Below are positions 18,603 through 27,203 of a stretch of DNA of 64,000 nt, one piece after another (within the stretch, counting starts at the first letter, position 1; every line of letters starts with the position of its first letter). The DNA comes from Martelella alba (lineage in GTDB: Bacteria; Pseudomonadota; Alphaproteobacteria; Rhizobiales; Rhizobiaceae). Made by a program: the position numbers and the translations under genes. The stretch covers positions 124,001 through 188,000 of the forward strand of contig NZ_VHLG01000010.1 of assembly GCF_006516955.1 (NCBI RefSeq). Reading direction: 5' to 3'. The notes under the pieces were generated by a model. That model was not told the origin of the DNA. It worked only from the letters and a program-made list of their open reading frames with translations, and did not search any database.

Positions 18603-19628
18603 ATGACACAATTTCCTTCGTTTTCCCGCCGCTCCTTCATCGCCCTTGGCGGTGCGGCCATTGCCGGTCTTGCAGCGCCGCGCCTTTCCTTTGCCCAGGG
18701 CCTGACGCCGGTTACGACTGCGCTCGGCTGGATCCCGAATGCCGAATATGCTGGCCTCTGGGTCGGGATTGAAAACGGCTATTTCGCGGATGAAGGCATC
18801 GACATCAAATATACACCCGGCGGTCCGAATGCGCCGGGCGTGCTCGTACAGCTGGCCGCCGGTCAGGCCGATTATGCCGGCGGCGACTGGGTTCCGCTGT
18901 TTGAAGCCATCAATCGCGGCAATGATTTCGTTGTTCTGGGCGCGGCCTTCCCGCAGAGTCCGGCAGCTTTGATGTCGATGGCCAAGGATCCGATCAAGAC
19001 CCCGCAGGACCTGGTCGGCAAGAAGATCCTCAGCCAAATGCCAGCCGACAAGAACACCATTGATTTCGTGCTGAAGCAGTCTGGCCTGCCGCAGGAATTC
19101 GAACTGGTGCCGACCGGCTTTTCGCCCGAACCGCTGCTTGCAGGCGACGGCGATGCCTATATGGCCTTTGCCACCAACCAGCCGATCACCTTCGAGCAGA
19201 TGGGTCTGGTTGAGGGCAAGGACTTCTTCGTCACCATGTTCTCCGATCTCGGCTATAACGTCCCGGCCGGCCCGATCGTCGCCTCGCGCGCCTATGTCAA
19301 GGAAAACCGCGATCTCGTCGTCGCCTATCTGAAGGCGCTTGCCCGCGGCTGGATTGAAAACGGCAAAGATCCGAGCGTCGGCGCCAAGCTGGCGGTTGAA
19401 AAGTTCGGCGCTGATTTCGGCCTCAATATCGATCAGACCACCCGCCAGAGCGAGCTTGAAATGCCGCTCATCACCGCACCGGGTGCACCCGGCCCGTTCT
19501 GGTTCGACGCAACGCTGGTCGACACCAATTGCGCGCCCGTTGCCGCAGCCGCCGGTATCGAAAATATCCCGGCCGCTGCCGATATCGTTGATCTCGGCCC
19601 GCTGGAAGAAGCGCTGAAACAGCTCTGA
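18603..19628 (+). CDS. ABC transporter substrate-binding protein, NMT1/THI5 type, Tat-exported
   Basis: A periplasmic binding protein of about 341 residues, similar in pattern to the THI5/NMT1 group (LGWIPNAEYAGLWVGIENGYF, VPTGFSPEPLLAGDGDAYMAF). The signal peptide has a twin-arginine motif (SRRSFIALGG) and ends near LSFA, so export through Tat is predicted. Family members bind thiamine or riboflavin precursors and other pyrimidine-like or aromatic compounds. A TTG at 18597 is also open; ATG at 18603 is used. With the downstream nucleoside deoxyribosyltransferase, a nucleobase-like ligand is a reasonable inference. Confidence 0.87.
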   Translation: MTQFPSFSRRSFIALGGAAIAGLAAPRLSFAQGLTPVTTALGWIPNAEYAGLWVGIENGYFADEGIDIKYTPGGPNAPGVLVQLAAGQADYAGGDWVPLFEAINRGNDFVVLGAAFPQSPAALMSMAKDPIKTPQDLVGKKILSQMPADKNTIDFVLKQSGLPQEFELVPTGFSPEPLLAGDGDAYMAFATNQPITFEQMGLVEGKDFFVTMFSDLGYNVPAGPIVASRAYVKENRDLVVAYLKALARGWIENGKDPSVGAKLAVEKFGADFGLNIDQTTRQSELEMPLITAPGAPGPFWFDATLVDTNCAPVAAAAGIENIPAAADIVDLGPLEEALKQL

Positions 19629-19642
19629 CGCTGAGACAGGAT

Positions 19643-19671
19643 CCGGCAGCTCCGCCCGTCGCAGCTGCCGG
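19643..19671 (+). terminator. Intercistronic hairpin between binding protein and ABC ATPase
   Basis: A perfect 9-bp inverted repeat (19643-19651 and 19663-19671) with an 11-base loop, without a T-run, right after the binding-protein stop. It probably stabilises the upstream message or attenuates read-through. Confidence 0.5.
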
Positions 19672-19724
19672 TATCCTTCCTTTTGAACCCGCATCCTGCG
19701 GAACGCCATAATCCGGAGCTGGCC

Positions 19725-20504
19725 TTGACCAAGACCGCCGCCATTCGCCTGGCCGATGTCGCCAAACGCTTCCGTCTCGATGACGGGCGCGAACTGACCG
19801 CGCTTGAATCCATCAATGTCGACGTGAAAGAGGGCGAATTCGTCGCCATTCTCGGTCCCTCCGGCTGCGGCAAAAGCACGATCCTGCGCCTGGTCGCAGG
19901 GCTTGAGGCCGCCAGTGAGGGCACCGTCGAAATCGAGCAGTCAACGCCGAAGGCGCTGTCCGCCGATCACCGGCTTGGCGTCGCCTTTCAGGACCATGCG
20001 CTGCTCCCCTGGCTTTCAATTGAAAAGAATGTCGAACTGCCGTTCCGCGTTGCCGGCAAGCCGGTCGACAATGCCCGTATCACCGAACTCCTGGACCTTG
20101 TCGGCCTTACCGGCTTTGAAAAGGCTCGTCCGAGCCAGCTTTCCGGCGGCATGCGCCAGCGCGCGTCCATCGCCCGCGCACTGGCTCTCGAACCCGATGT
20201 TCTGCTGCTTGATGAACCTTTCGGCGCCCTTGATGCCGTGACCCGCCGGCATATGAATGTCGAATTGCAGCGGATCTGGAGCGCACGCACGCTGACGACG
20301 CTTTTGGTCACCCATTCCGTCGATGAAGCGCTGTTTCTCGCGGACCGCATTCTGGTAATGAGCGGCCGTCCGGGCCGGGTGATCCGCGACCTCGCCGTGC
20401 CCTTTGCCCGCCCGCGTGATCCTTCAGTGATGCGCTCGGCCGAATTCCACCATCTGGTCGATGAACTGACGCTGGCGCTGGAACCCGAAGGGCATCGGCC
20501 ATGA
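19725..20504 (+). CDS. ABC transporter ATP-binding protein (SsuB/TauB/ThiZ type)
   Basis: A 259-residue ATPase of the nitrate/sulfonate/taurine group. Walker A is GPSGCGKST, the Q-loop has AFQDHALLPWLS, the signature is LSGGMRQRASIARAL, Walker B LLLDEPFGALD, and the switch histidine is in VTHSVDEAL. A TTG at 19725 is chosen because CGGAG lies 6 bases upstream; the frame is open from a TTG at 19683, which lacks a ribosome site. Confidence 0.9.
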   Translation: MTKTAAIRLADVAKRFRLDDGRELTALESINVDVKEGEFVAILGPSGCGKSTILRLVAGLEAASEGTVEIEQSTPKALSADHRLGVAFQDHALLPWLSIEKNVELPFRVAGKPVDNARITELLDLVGLTGFEKARPSQLSGGMRQRASIARALALEPDVLLLDEPFGALDAVTRRHMNVELQRIWSARTLTTLLVTHSVDEALFLADRILVMSGRPGRVIRDLAVPFARPRDPSVMRSAEFHHLVDELTLALEPEGHRP

Positions 20505-21256
20505 GACCTGCGCTCGCCATAAGGCGTTTCCTGCCGGGCGTTCTTGGCGTCGCCGTTTTTCTCGGTGGCTGGCAGTTGATCGGCGTCTACCGGCTGGCCG
20601 GTTTCACCTGGCCGACGCTGACCGCCGTGCTTGCCTATCTCTTCGATCCGGCCCATCACACGCTGATCGGTCGGGCGGCAGCGGCAAGTTTCTCCTCCGT
20701 CCTGATCGGCTATGGCCTCGGCATCGTCATCGGTCTTGGCATCGCCATGATCGTCCGGCTTTTCCGCCCGGCGCGCGCCGGGATCGATCAGCTGGTGGCG
20801 GTAATCCATGCAACCCCGGCCATCGCGCTCGCCCCCGTCTTCATGGTGCTGCTGCCGCGCGACAGCATTCCACCCGCAATTGCCTCACTCGCGGTTTTCT
20901 ATCTCGTCTATGTCGCCACCACGTCGGGGCTGGAAAGCGCCCATCGCGCGCATCAGGATCTTTTTTCCGTGCTCGGCGCAAAGCCCTTCACCCGCTTTGC
21001 CCGGCTGGAATTTCCGGCCGCCCTTCCGGCCATCGTCTCAGGGCTGAAACTTGCGGTTCCGGTCGCCTTCATGGGCGCGATTGTCGGGGAGTGGTTCGGT
21101 GCCTCGCGCGGCCTCGGCCTCCTGATGATTTCCGGCATGCAGAATTTCCAGATCCCGCTGCTCTGGTCCGCCGTGCTGGTCGCAACCGTCACCTCACTGG
21201 TCGCCTACGGGCTGATGGGGCTTGCCGAACGCGCGGTGCAAAGGAGGTTCGGATGA
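20501..21256 (+). CDS. ABC transporter permease (SsuC/ThiX type), first of two
   Basis: A 251-residue permease with about six membrane segments, a first helix at residues 10-28, and the coupling loop DLFSVLGAKPFTRFARLEFPAALP. The ATG overlaps the ATPase stop in ATGA. It shares family and length with the next gene, so the transporter probably uses a heterodimer of two related permeases rather than the single permease usual for this class. Confidence 0.9.
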   Translation: MRPALAIRRFLPGVLGVAVFLGGWQLIGVYRLAGFTWPTLTAVLAYLFDPAHHTLIGRAAAASFSSVLIGYGLGIVIGLGIAMIVRLFRPARAGIDQLVAVIHATPAIALAPVFMVLLPRDSIPPAIASLAVFYLVYVATTSGLESAHRAHQDLFSVLGAKPFTRFARLEFPAALPAIVSGLKLAVPVAFMGAIVGEWFGASRGLGLLMISGMQNFQIPLLWSAVLVATVTSLVAYGLMGLAERAVQRRFG

Positions 21257-21999
21257 GGGTGCTACGCCGTTTCCTCGCCCGCAACTGGTCCATCCTTGCC
21301 GTGCTTGCCGCGTGGGAAGCCTGGGTGGCGCTGGCCGAACTCAATTCCATTGTTCTGCCCGGCCCCATGCCTGTCGCCCGTGATATTGTCAGCAATCCGG
21401 GGCTTTATCTCGCCAATGCCGGACAGACACTGTTCACGGCCGCGGCTGGCCTTCTCATCGGTTTCGTGCTTGGCATTCTGGTGGCCGTTCTTGCCTGGTC
21501 GTCGCGGCTGCTATCCGGCATGCTGACACCGATCGGTCTGATCTTCTCCTCGATCCCGATCGTGGCGCTGATCCCGATCATGGCGCGGGTTCTCGGCTAC
21601 GACATTTCCACCGTCGTCGCCATTGTCGCCGTCTCGGCCTTCTTCCCGACCTTCGTCTTCACCGGCGCAGGGCTTGCCGAACTGCCAAAGGGTGCACCCG
21701 ATCTCTTTGCCGTATTTGGCGCCAGCCGCTTCCAGCACTTCGCCCGTCTTGTCCTGCCGTCGGCTGTGCCGAACATGATGATCGCTTTCCGGCTGATCGT
21801 CCCGGAGGCGGTGCTGGCCGCCATTCTCGCCGAATTCCTGATGGGGCGTTCAGGGCTCGGCTATCTCTTTCGCGAGGCGACCGGTCGCTTTGCCATGGAG
21901 CGTGCCCTTGGCACATCGCTCGTGGCCGCCGTCGCCGCGATCATCTGCTTCTTCCTTGCGCAGCGGGCCGAACGTGCCATCAGAGCACGCTGGTCGTAA
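21253..21999 (+). CDS. ABC transporter permease (SsuC/ThiX type), second of two
   Basis: A 248-residue permease related to its neighbour, with the coupling loop DLFAVFGASRFQHFARLVLPSAVPNMM. The start is ATG at 21253, overlapping the stop of the previous gene and preceded by AAGGAGG. An open frame reaching further upstream (to 21091) lies inside the first permease and is rejected. Confidence 0.9.
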   Translation: MRVLRRFLARNWSILAVLAAWEAWVALAELNSIVLPGPMPVARDIVSNPGLYLANAGQTLFTAAAGLLIGFVLGILVAVLAWSSRLLSGMLTPIGLIFSSIPIVALIPIMARVLGYDISTVVAIVAVSAFFPTFVFTGAGLAELPKGAPDLFAVFGASRFQHFARLVLPSAVPNMMIAFRLIVPEAVLAAILAEFLMGRSGLGYLFREATGRFAMERALGTSLVAAVAAIICFFLAQRAERAIRARWS

Positions 22000-22023
22000 G
22001 CGCCGCAACCAATGGAGACTATC

Positions 22024-22605
22024 ATGATCAAGGTTCAACAACCGCCGGATCCCTGGCAGCGCACGACCACGCATAGCGGCTTTCCGGCCGATGAGGTGAT
22101 CTCGGCACTGCAGAAATGCCTGCGACGCGGCATGCTGGAAAATGCCATTCTGCTGGGCTGGGAAATGTTTCTCACCAGCCCGGAAATGGAAGAAATGCTG
22201 TGGTCACGCCTCTGCGTGATCGCCGTGGAAGACGTTGGAACCGGCAATGTCAATCTGCCGGTGATCGCCGAAACGCTCTATCAGCAGCACAAGCGCTATC
22301 CGCGCCCGATCGGCGACCGCTTTCTGTTTGCCGCCCATCTGATCCGCCTGATTGCCGGGTCCGAAAAAGAGCGTACCTCGGATGATCTCGTCAACTGGGC
22401 CCGCCGCTCGATGGAACTTGGCGAGTGCCTTCCGGAAATCCCTGATGTCGCCCTCGACATGCATACGAAACGCGGCCAGGAAATGGGCCGGGACTACCGT
22501 TTCTTCATGGAGGAGGCCTCAAAGGTCATCCCGGAAAAGAACGGACGTGACACGACCTGGCGCAAGTGGATCCTTGGCGCCCTGGATGCGGGCAAGCTTG
22601 AATGA
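22024..22605 (+). CDS. Stand-alone homolog of the RarA/MgsA C-terminal domain
   Basis: A 193-residue soluble helical protein. The stretch DEVISALQKCLRRGMLENAI and the later RLCVIAVEDVGTGN match the pattern of the C-terminal oligomerisation domain of RarA (MgsA), where DLISALHKSVRGSD and ASEDIGLAD are typical. The AAA+ ATPase module is absent, so this is not a working RarA. Start ATG 22024 has GGAG 6 bases upstream; an ATG at 22012 has none. It overlaps the next gene by ATGA and follows the ABC permease by 24 bases. Its role is unknown. Linkage to a deoxyribosyltransferase suggests a task in nucleoside metabolism rather than replication repair. Confidence 0.75.
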   Translation: MIKVQQPPDPWQRTTTHSGFPADEVISALQKCLRRGMLENAILLGWEMFLTSPEMEEMLWSRLCVIAVEDVGTGNVNLPVIAETLYQQHKRYPRPIGDRFLFAAHLIRLIAGSEKERTSDDLVNWARRSMELGECLPEIPDVALDMHTKRGQEMGRDYRFFMEEASKVIPEKNGRDTTWRKWILGALDAGKLE

Positions 22606-23192
22606 GTGCGCGCAAGAAAGTCTATATCGCCGGACCTGACGTCTTCTTCCGCAACGCCTCTGACGTCATGCGGATCAAGGGCGAAATGGCGCTGGAATAT
22701 GGTTTTGATCCCTCCACGCTGGCGGAAGACGACCTGAACCCGGAAGGCCTTTCGGCCTTCCGCTTCGGCGTCGCCATCGGCCTTGCCAACGAGGCAAAGA
22801 TGGATGAGGCCGATTTCATCATCGCCAACCTTACGCCTTTTCGCGGCATCTCAGCCGATATCGGAACGGCTTACGAGGTTGGCTATATGCGCGCGCAGAA
22901 AAAGCCGGTCTTTGCCTATTCCAACAGTGGCCGGGATTATTTCACCCGCCTGACCGGCGATTTCTACAGCGGCAAGCCGCTGGAAAAGATCGATGGCGTG
23001 ACCCGCGGCCCCGACGGACTGATGGTCGAAGATCATGGTATGGCCGACAATCTGATGCTGGATACGGCTGCCGTTGAAAGCGGCGGTGCCTTTATCTGCG
23101 AAAATGTCGCAAGTGACGATATCCTCGGCGACCTGTCGGTCTATCGCAAATGCCTCGAACAGGCCCGGGCATATTTCGACAAGATCGCCTGA
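22602..23192 (+). CDS. Nucleoside 2-deoxyribosyltransferase
   Basis: A 196-residue enzyme of the nucleoside 2-deoxyribosyltransferase family. It has the N-terminal YIAGPDVFF, the aspartate-rich DFIIANLTPFRG, and GTAYEVGYM with the expected nucleophile Glu92. The reaction moves deoxyribose between nucleobases or hydrolyses deoxynucleosides. It overlaps the RarA-C-like gene by four bases and ends the ABC operon, so base salvage after uptake is the simplest reading. It is somewhat longer than the classical lactobacillus enzymes (about 160 residues). Confidence 0.88.
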   Translation: MSARKKVYIAGPDVFFRNASDVMRIKGEMALEYGFDPSTLAEDDLNPEGLSAFRFGVAIGLANEAKMDEADFIIANLTPFRGISADIGTAYEVGYMRAQKKPVFAYSNSGRDYFTRLTGDFYSGKPLEKIDGVTRGPDGLMVEDHGMADNLMLDTAAVESGGAFICENVASDDILGDLSVYRKCLEQARAYFDKIA

Positions 23193-23202
23193 CGGCTCCA
23201 CG

Positions 23203-23235
23203 ATGACCCTGCCCGGCACAACCGGGCAGGGTCAT
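23203..23235. terminator. Bidirectional terminator hairpin
   Basis: A perfect 14-bp inverted repeat (23203-23216 and 23222-23235) with a 5-base loop in the gap between two converging genes. The right arm contains the stop codon of the GGDEF gene (23232-23234). No T-run is present. Confidence 0.65.
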
Positions 23236-24329
23236 GCCTCTTCCAGCAGGAAAGACCGGTTCCGGCCTTCGGCCTTTGCCCGATAAAGCGCACGATCCGC
23301 TGTGTCGATCAATCGGCTGAGCCCTGCCGGTGTTGCCGGATGCGCAGCGACACCGATGCTTACAGTCACCGAGAACAGCTCGCCTTCCGCATTGAACGCG
23401 GTCTGCGCCACCTTTTCGCGAATGCCTTCGGCAACCGCAAGGCCCCGCCGCGAAGGACAATCGGGCATGATAATGACAATCTCGTCGCCCCCGAAACGGA
23501 CAGCCAGATCACTGCGCCGCACCCGCCGCGAAACGATACCGGCAATTTCTCTCAGCACATCATCGCCAAGCGGATGGCCATAGCTGTCATTGACCGCTTT
23601 GAAATGGTCGACATCTATCAGCATCACGGCAAAGACCGTATCAGTTTCAAAGGAACCGGCGTGCCATGAATTAACGAGCCTATCGAGCTGCCGCCGGTTC
23701 TTCAGCCCCGTCAGCGGATCGGTCATCGCCGCCATGCGCAGTTCGCCATAGCTGTCTTCAATGCGATCTTCCGCCGCTAAAACCCCACCCATGATCACCG
23801 CACCGGCGACATTGCTGACCGTGATTGCCAGCCATGTCGACTGCAAAAGCGGTAAAACGGTCGCGGCCGGCAGAAACGGAAAGGGTGTTACGAAGGTGAC
23901 AGACAAAGACAGGCCCAGAAGACCCAGCCCGATCAGATTATGCTGCGGGCCCTTCAGCAAGCGGTAAACCAGTCCGGCCGCCAGAGAGATCATGATCGAA
24001 AGGACTGCGGTCTCGACCCCCGCTCCGCCGATCAGAATACGGGCGATCGTGACGATGACCGCCGAAAGCAATCCCGCCCAGAAGCCGCCAAACACCGTCG
24101 CCAGCGCCACCATGACATTGCGGGCATCAATGATGATGCCCGGCGAAATCTCCAGCGGATTGATCATGCTCGCAACCGCGCCAACCGCAAAGGCAAGCCC
24201 CGTCGCGAGACCTGACCAGCCCGGGCGGAGCGTGGAATGGCGGATCATCCGGTAAATCAGCACCACCACAGCGGCAATGCCGAGCTTGCCGAACAGGGCG
24301 GCAATCAGGGAAGGGTCTGCCACGATCAT
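23232..24329 (-). CDS. Membrane-bound diguanylate cyclase (5TMR-LYT sensor, GGDEF)
   Basis: A 365-residue protein starting at ATG 24329. Residues 1-185 are hydrophobic with about six segments and the NPLEISPGIIIDARN pattern of 5TM-LYT sensors. The GGDEF domain spans about 200-360: DPLTGLKNRR at 204-213, an active-site variant GGDEI at 280-284, and an inhibitory-site RxxD at 271-274. It should make c-di-GMP in response to an unknown membrane signal. Ile in place of the final Phe is seen in some active enzymes. The open frame extends 22 residues further upstream without support. Confidence 0.88.
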   Translation of the reverse strand: MIVADPSLIAALFGKLGIAAVVVLIYRMIRHSTLRPGWSGLATGLAFAVGAVASMINPLEISPGIIIDARNVMVALATVFGGFWAGLLSAVIVTIARILIGGAGVETAVLSIMISLAAGLVYRLLKGPQHNLIGLGLLGLSLSVTFVTPFPFLPAATVLPLLQSTWLAITVSNVAGAVIMGGVLAAEDRIEDSYGELRMAAMTDPLTGLKNRRQLDRLVNSWHAGSFETDTVFAVMLIDVDHFKAVNDSYGHPLGDDVLREIAGIVSRRVRRSDLAVRFGGDEIVIIMPDCPSRRGLAVAEGIREKVAQTAFNAEGELFSVTVSIGVAAHPATPAGLSRLIDTADRALYRAKAEGRNRSFLLEEA

Positions 24330-24526
24330 GATTGAGGGTATCGATTGCTCTTGAGGGTTACATTCGGGACAGTGCGACACGCGTGCACATGGCAAGCGCG
24401 TTCAAATACCGTAAGCTGATGTGAACTCATAACACCGCTTTAGACCGGTTCGCGCGCGAAGAACAGTCAAATCCTGACGATCGTCATCATTTTTCGACAA
24501 AAGCATCGCGACCGGCTTCTCCGCTC
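24330..24526. other. Intergenic region between GGDEF gene and TRAP operon
   Basis: 197 bases with no gene. A perfect 12-base palindrome (TGACGATCGTCA, 24475-24486) lies 41 bases beyond the end of the GntR gene. The rest must hold the GGDEF gene promoter, but I see no clear hexamers. Confidence 0.35.
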
Positions 24527-25252
24527 CTACTTGTCAAGCCAGACATCGGAGCGCACACGAAAGCGCGTCGGGTCATAGATCGCCTGGCTGATCTCCACCA
24601 GCTGGCCCTTGGCATCAAACAATTCGGCATCAATGCTCAGCGCCGGTGTACCGGGCGTGAGGCCGATGGCATCGGCAGCAATGGTCGGGCAGGCAATGGC
24701 ATCGACCGATTGCGTCAGCCGCGCTATCGGGCAGGAAAAAATCTCCTCGATCAGCGCATAGACCGACCCGAGATTTTGCCGCGACAGTGCCGGCTCAATG
24801 CCTGCATAGGCGCCGGTGACATACATCTTGCTCCAGCTGAAGGGGCGGATCCGGCCGGGCATGCGACGCACGCCGACAATCTCCAGCCAGTAGCCTGTGG
24901 TGCTTTCATGATTGCCGAGCATGGCGATCGAACCATTCTCGACATGCCGGGTGGACCAGATATCGAGCACCGTTTCCCGGGTCACCTGCAAAAGTTCCGA
25001 CATGCCATTGGTCATCATCCGGAAATGCTGTTGCGGCGTCTGCGATGCGATCACGGTTCCCACGCGCTTCCGGCGCTCTACCAGGCCTTCCGATTCCAGC
25101 TCGCTGAGCGCGCGCCGCAAGGTTGTGCGGCTGACGCCGCATTCCGTGGCGAAATCGACCTCTGGTGGCAGTCGCTCGCCGACTTTCCATTTGCCGCCGA
25201 CAATGCTGTCACGCAGCGAACGGGTCAGGGTCTTGTGTCTTGGAGCGCTCAT
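24527..25252 (-). CDS. GntR-family regulator with UTRA ligand domain
   Basis: A 241-residue regulator of the HutC/UTRA subgroup. The winged helix is at residues 10-70 (LPPEVDFATECGVSRTTLRRALSELESEGLVERRKRVGTVI) and the UTRA ligand-binding domain fills the rest. Its ATG overlaps the stop of the TRAP large permease in ATGA, so it is translated as the last gene of the operon it probably controls. The inducer would be the TRAP substrate or its product. Confidence 0.88.
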   Translation of the reverse strand: MSAPRHKTLTRSLRDSIVGGKWKVGERLPPEVDFATECGVSRTTLRRALSELESEGLVERRKRVGTVIASQTPQQHFRMMTNGMSELLQVTRETVLDIWSTRHVENGSIAMLGNHESTTGYWLEIVGVRRMPGRIRPFSWSKMYVTGAYAGIEPALSRQNLGSVYALIEEIFSCPIARLTQSVDAIACPTIAADAIGLTPGTPALSIDAELFDAKGQLVEISQAIYDPTRFRVRSDVWLDK

Positions 25253-26553
25253 GTCATCTGTCCAGGTAGAAAGAGTACGATCTGAGGAAAGGCCGCAAGA
25301 AGCAGTGCAAATCCAACCAATATCATGAAAAACGGAAAGACGGCACGCACAAGGTTGCCGACAGTCTCACTAGTCTGTGCCTGAATCACAAAGAGATTAA
25401 AACCTATCGGCGGTGTTATCTGCGATATTTCCACTGCAATTACAATAAAAATACCGAACCAGATAGGATCAAAACCTGCGGCTGTAACCAATGGCAGCGT
25501 CACCGGCAATGTCATGACGATAATGGATGTCCCGTCAAGAAACATGCCGATCACAACGTAAAAGAGGAGCAGTGCGGCAATAAGCGTGAAGGGAGACAGG
25601 CCAAGGCCAGCAATCCAGTCAGCCGCCGCGCGCGGCAATCCGAGAAAGCCGAATGCGGCGTTGAGAAGTGCGGCACCTAAGAGAATCAATCCCATCATCG
25701 CCGTTGTGCGCACGGCGCGCCGACCGGCCAGCGCCAGATTGGTGAGGTTCAGTTCGCCCCGCACGGCGGAAAGGATGATGGCGCCGAGAACGCCGACCGA
25801 AGCCAGTTCCGTCGGGCTTGCCAGCCCGAAATAGAGCGACCCCATAATACCCGCGATCAGTGCCGCCATCGGCCCGATCTCGGCAAGGCCTTTCCAGCGC
25901 TCGGCCCAGCTGTAGCGTCGCGCATCACGGTGACCGCCAATAACGGTATGGTGCACGGCAATGTAGAGACTGTAGAAACAGGCAAGCAGCAGGCCGGGAA
26001 TGATCCCGGCGATGAACAGCCGCAGGATGCTCTGCTCCGACACGACGCCATAGATGATCATGATGATTGATGGCGGGATCAGAAAGCCGAGCGTTCCTGC
26101 GCCTGCAAGAGATCCCATGGAAAGACGCCGGTCATAGCCATGCGCCTGCAGCTCCGGCAGGGTGACCCGGCCGACAATGGCGGTCGTCGCCGCAGACGAA
26201 CCCGAGACGGCGGCAAACAGGGTGGAACCGACGACATTGACATGGACAAGCCCGCCGGGAAGCCGGCTGACCCAGGGCGCGAGCCCTGAAAAGAGCGAGC
26301 GTCCGAGTTTGGCGGTGACGAGAATATCACTCATCAGAATGAAAAGCGGCAGCGCCAGGAGTTCCTGCGATGTGGCGGCTGTCCAGAGTAGCTTGCCGGA
26401 AAATGTTTCCAGCGGAATATTGGGCTTGTAGATGGTCAGAAGAATATAGCCGCCGCCAAACAGCGAGAGGCCGATCCAGACGGACCCGACCAGAAGGGCA
26501 GCAAACAGCAAAACGGCGACGAGCGCGATCTCAATCAAGCGCATCCTCCTCAT
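25249..26553 (-). CDS. TRAP transporter large permease (DctM type)
   Basis: A 434-residue membrane protein with about 12 segments, of the DctM family: LEQ-type AVSGSSAATTAIVG, GTLGFLIPPSIIMIIYG and EISQITPPIGFNLFV. The start is uncertain. ATG at 26553 lacks a ribosome site, while a TTG at 26538 has GAGGAGG 6 bases upstream and begins at IEIALVAVLLFAALL, as usual in the family. It overlaps the small-permease gene by about 20 bases. Confidence 0.88.
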   Translation of the reverse strand: MRRMRLIEIALVAVLLFAALLVGSVWIGLSLFGGGYILLTIYKPNIPLETFSGKLLWTAATSQELLALPLFILMSDILVTAKLGRSLFSGLAPWVSRLPGGLVHVNVVGSTLFAAVSGSSAATTAIVGRVTLPELQAHGYDRRLSMGSLAGAGTLGFLIPPSIIMIIYGVVSEQSILRLFIAGIIPGLLLACFYSLYIAVHHTVIGGHRDARRYSWAERWKGLAEIGPMAALIAGIMGSLYFGLASPTELASVGVLGAIILSAVRGELNLTNLALAGRRAVRTTAMMGLILLGAALLNAAFGFLGLPRAAADWIAGLGLSPFTLIAALLLFYVVIGMFLDGTSIIVMTLPVTLPLVTAAGFDPIWFGIFIVIAVEISQITPPIGFNLFVIQAQTSETVGNLVRAVFPFFMILVGFALLLAAFPQIVLFLPGQMT

Positions 26554-27160
26554 TCTCGATCAGGTCCGGTGCAAGGCCGCTCATAAGCCGCACCAGCCGG
26601 GCGAGAAGTGCCAACACGAATTCGCCAGCGCCAACCACGGCAAAGAATTGCGGGATGGCCAGCGGCGTATTGACATAGCTTGCCTGCCTGATGCCGCGAA
26701 CCAGCGAGGTGTGAAACACGCTCCAGAAAGCGTTCAGCATGAGGATCGCCAGAGCGATACCGATAAGGGTCGAGAAAATCTCAACACCGGTGCGCAAACG
26801 CGGGGCACCACGCGACAAGAGCAGCGATACGCGCACCTGCTTGCCATGGCGGAGCGACGGTCCGAGGCCAAGCAGGATGACGGCCGCCATGGCAAAGGCG
26901 CTATATTCCCAGGAGACGGCGAGACTGGTATGCACCACCGCACGGCTGATCACTTCGGCCAGCATCAACGTGCAGAAACCGTAGAGCAGGATCATTGCCA
27001 CGGTCTCGGCAATGCGCGCCGTCCAGTCGGTGAAGATCAGAAATCTGTTTCGCAAAAGATATGTCCTGAAACGGGCTGCCGCCCCAAAAGCACCGTGTAT
27101 CCATTCAAACGCCGAAGGACACTCCAGCTTCGTGAAACGGTGCATCGCCCTGCAAATCAT
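26531..27160 (-). CDS. TRAP transporter small permease (DctQ type)
   Basis: A 209-residue protein, about four membrane segments, DctQ family. The pattern AMAAVILLGLGPSLRHGKQVRVSLL is diagnostic. The N-terminal 35 residues are long and polar for this family. Starts at 27145 (ATG) and at a TTG at 27055 with AGGA upstream are alternatives. It works with the large permease and DctP for sodium-driven uptake of an organic acid. Confidence 0.8.
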   Translation of the reverse strand: MICRAMHRFTKLECPSAFEWIHGAFGAAARFRTYLLRNRFLIFTDWTARIAETVAMILLYGFCTLMLAEVISRAVVHTSLAVSWEYSAFAMAAVILLGLGPSLRHGKQVRVSLLLSRGAPRLRTGVEIFSTLIGIALAILMLNAFWSVFHTSLVRGIRQASYVNTPLAIPQFFAVVGAGEFVLALLARLVRLMSGLAPDLIENEEDALD

Positions 27161-27203
27161 CTCCGATTTTCAGGGCAATGCGCTGGCGGCAGCCCGGTTT
27201 TCG

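Noticed and set aside
18504-19709. 401-residue minus-strand frame over the NMT1-type binding protein
   Set aside because: The plus-strand frame has a Tat signal and family motifs; this one is a shadow.
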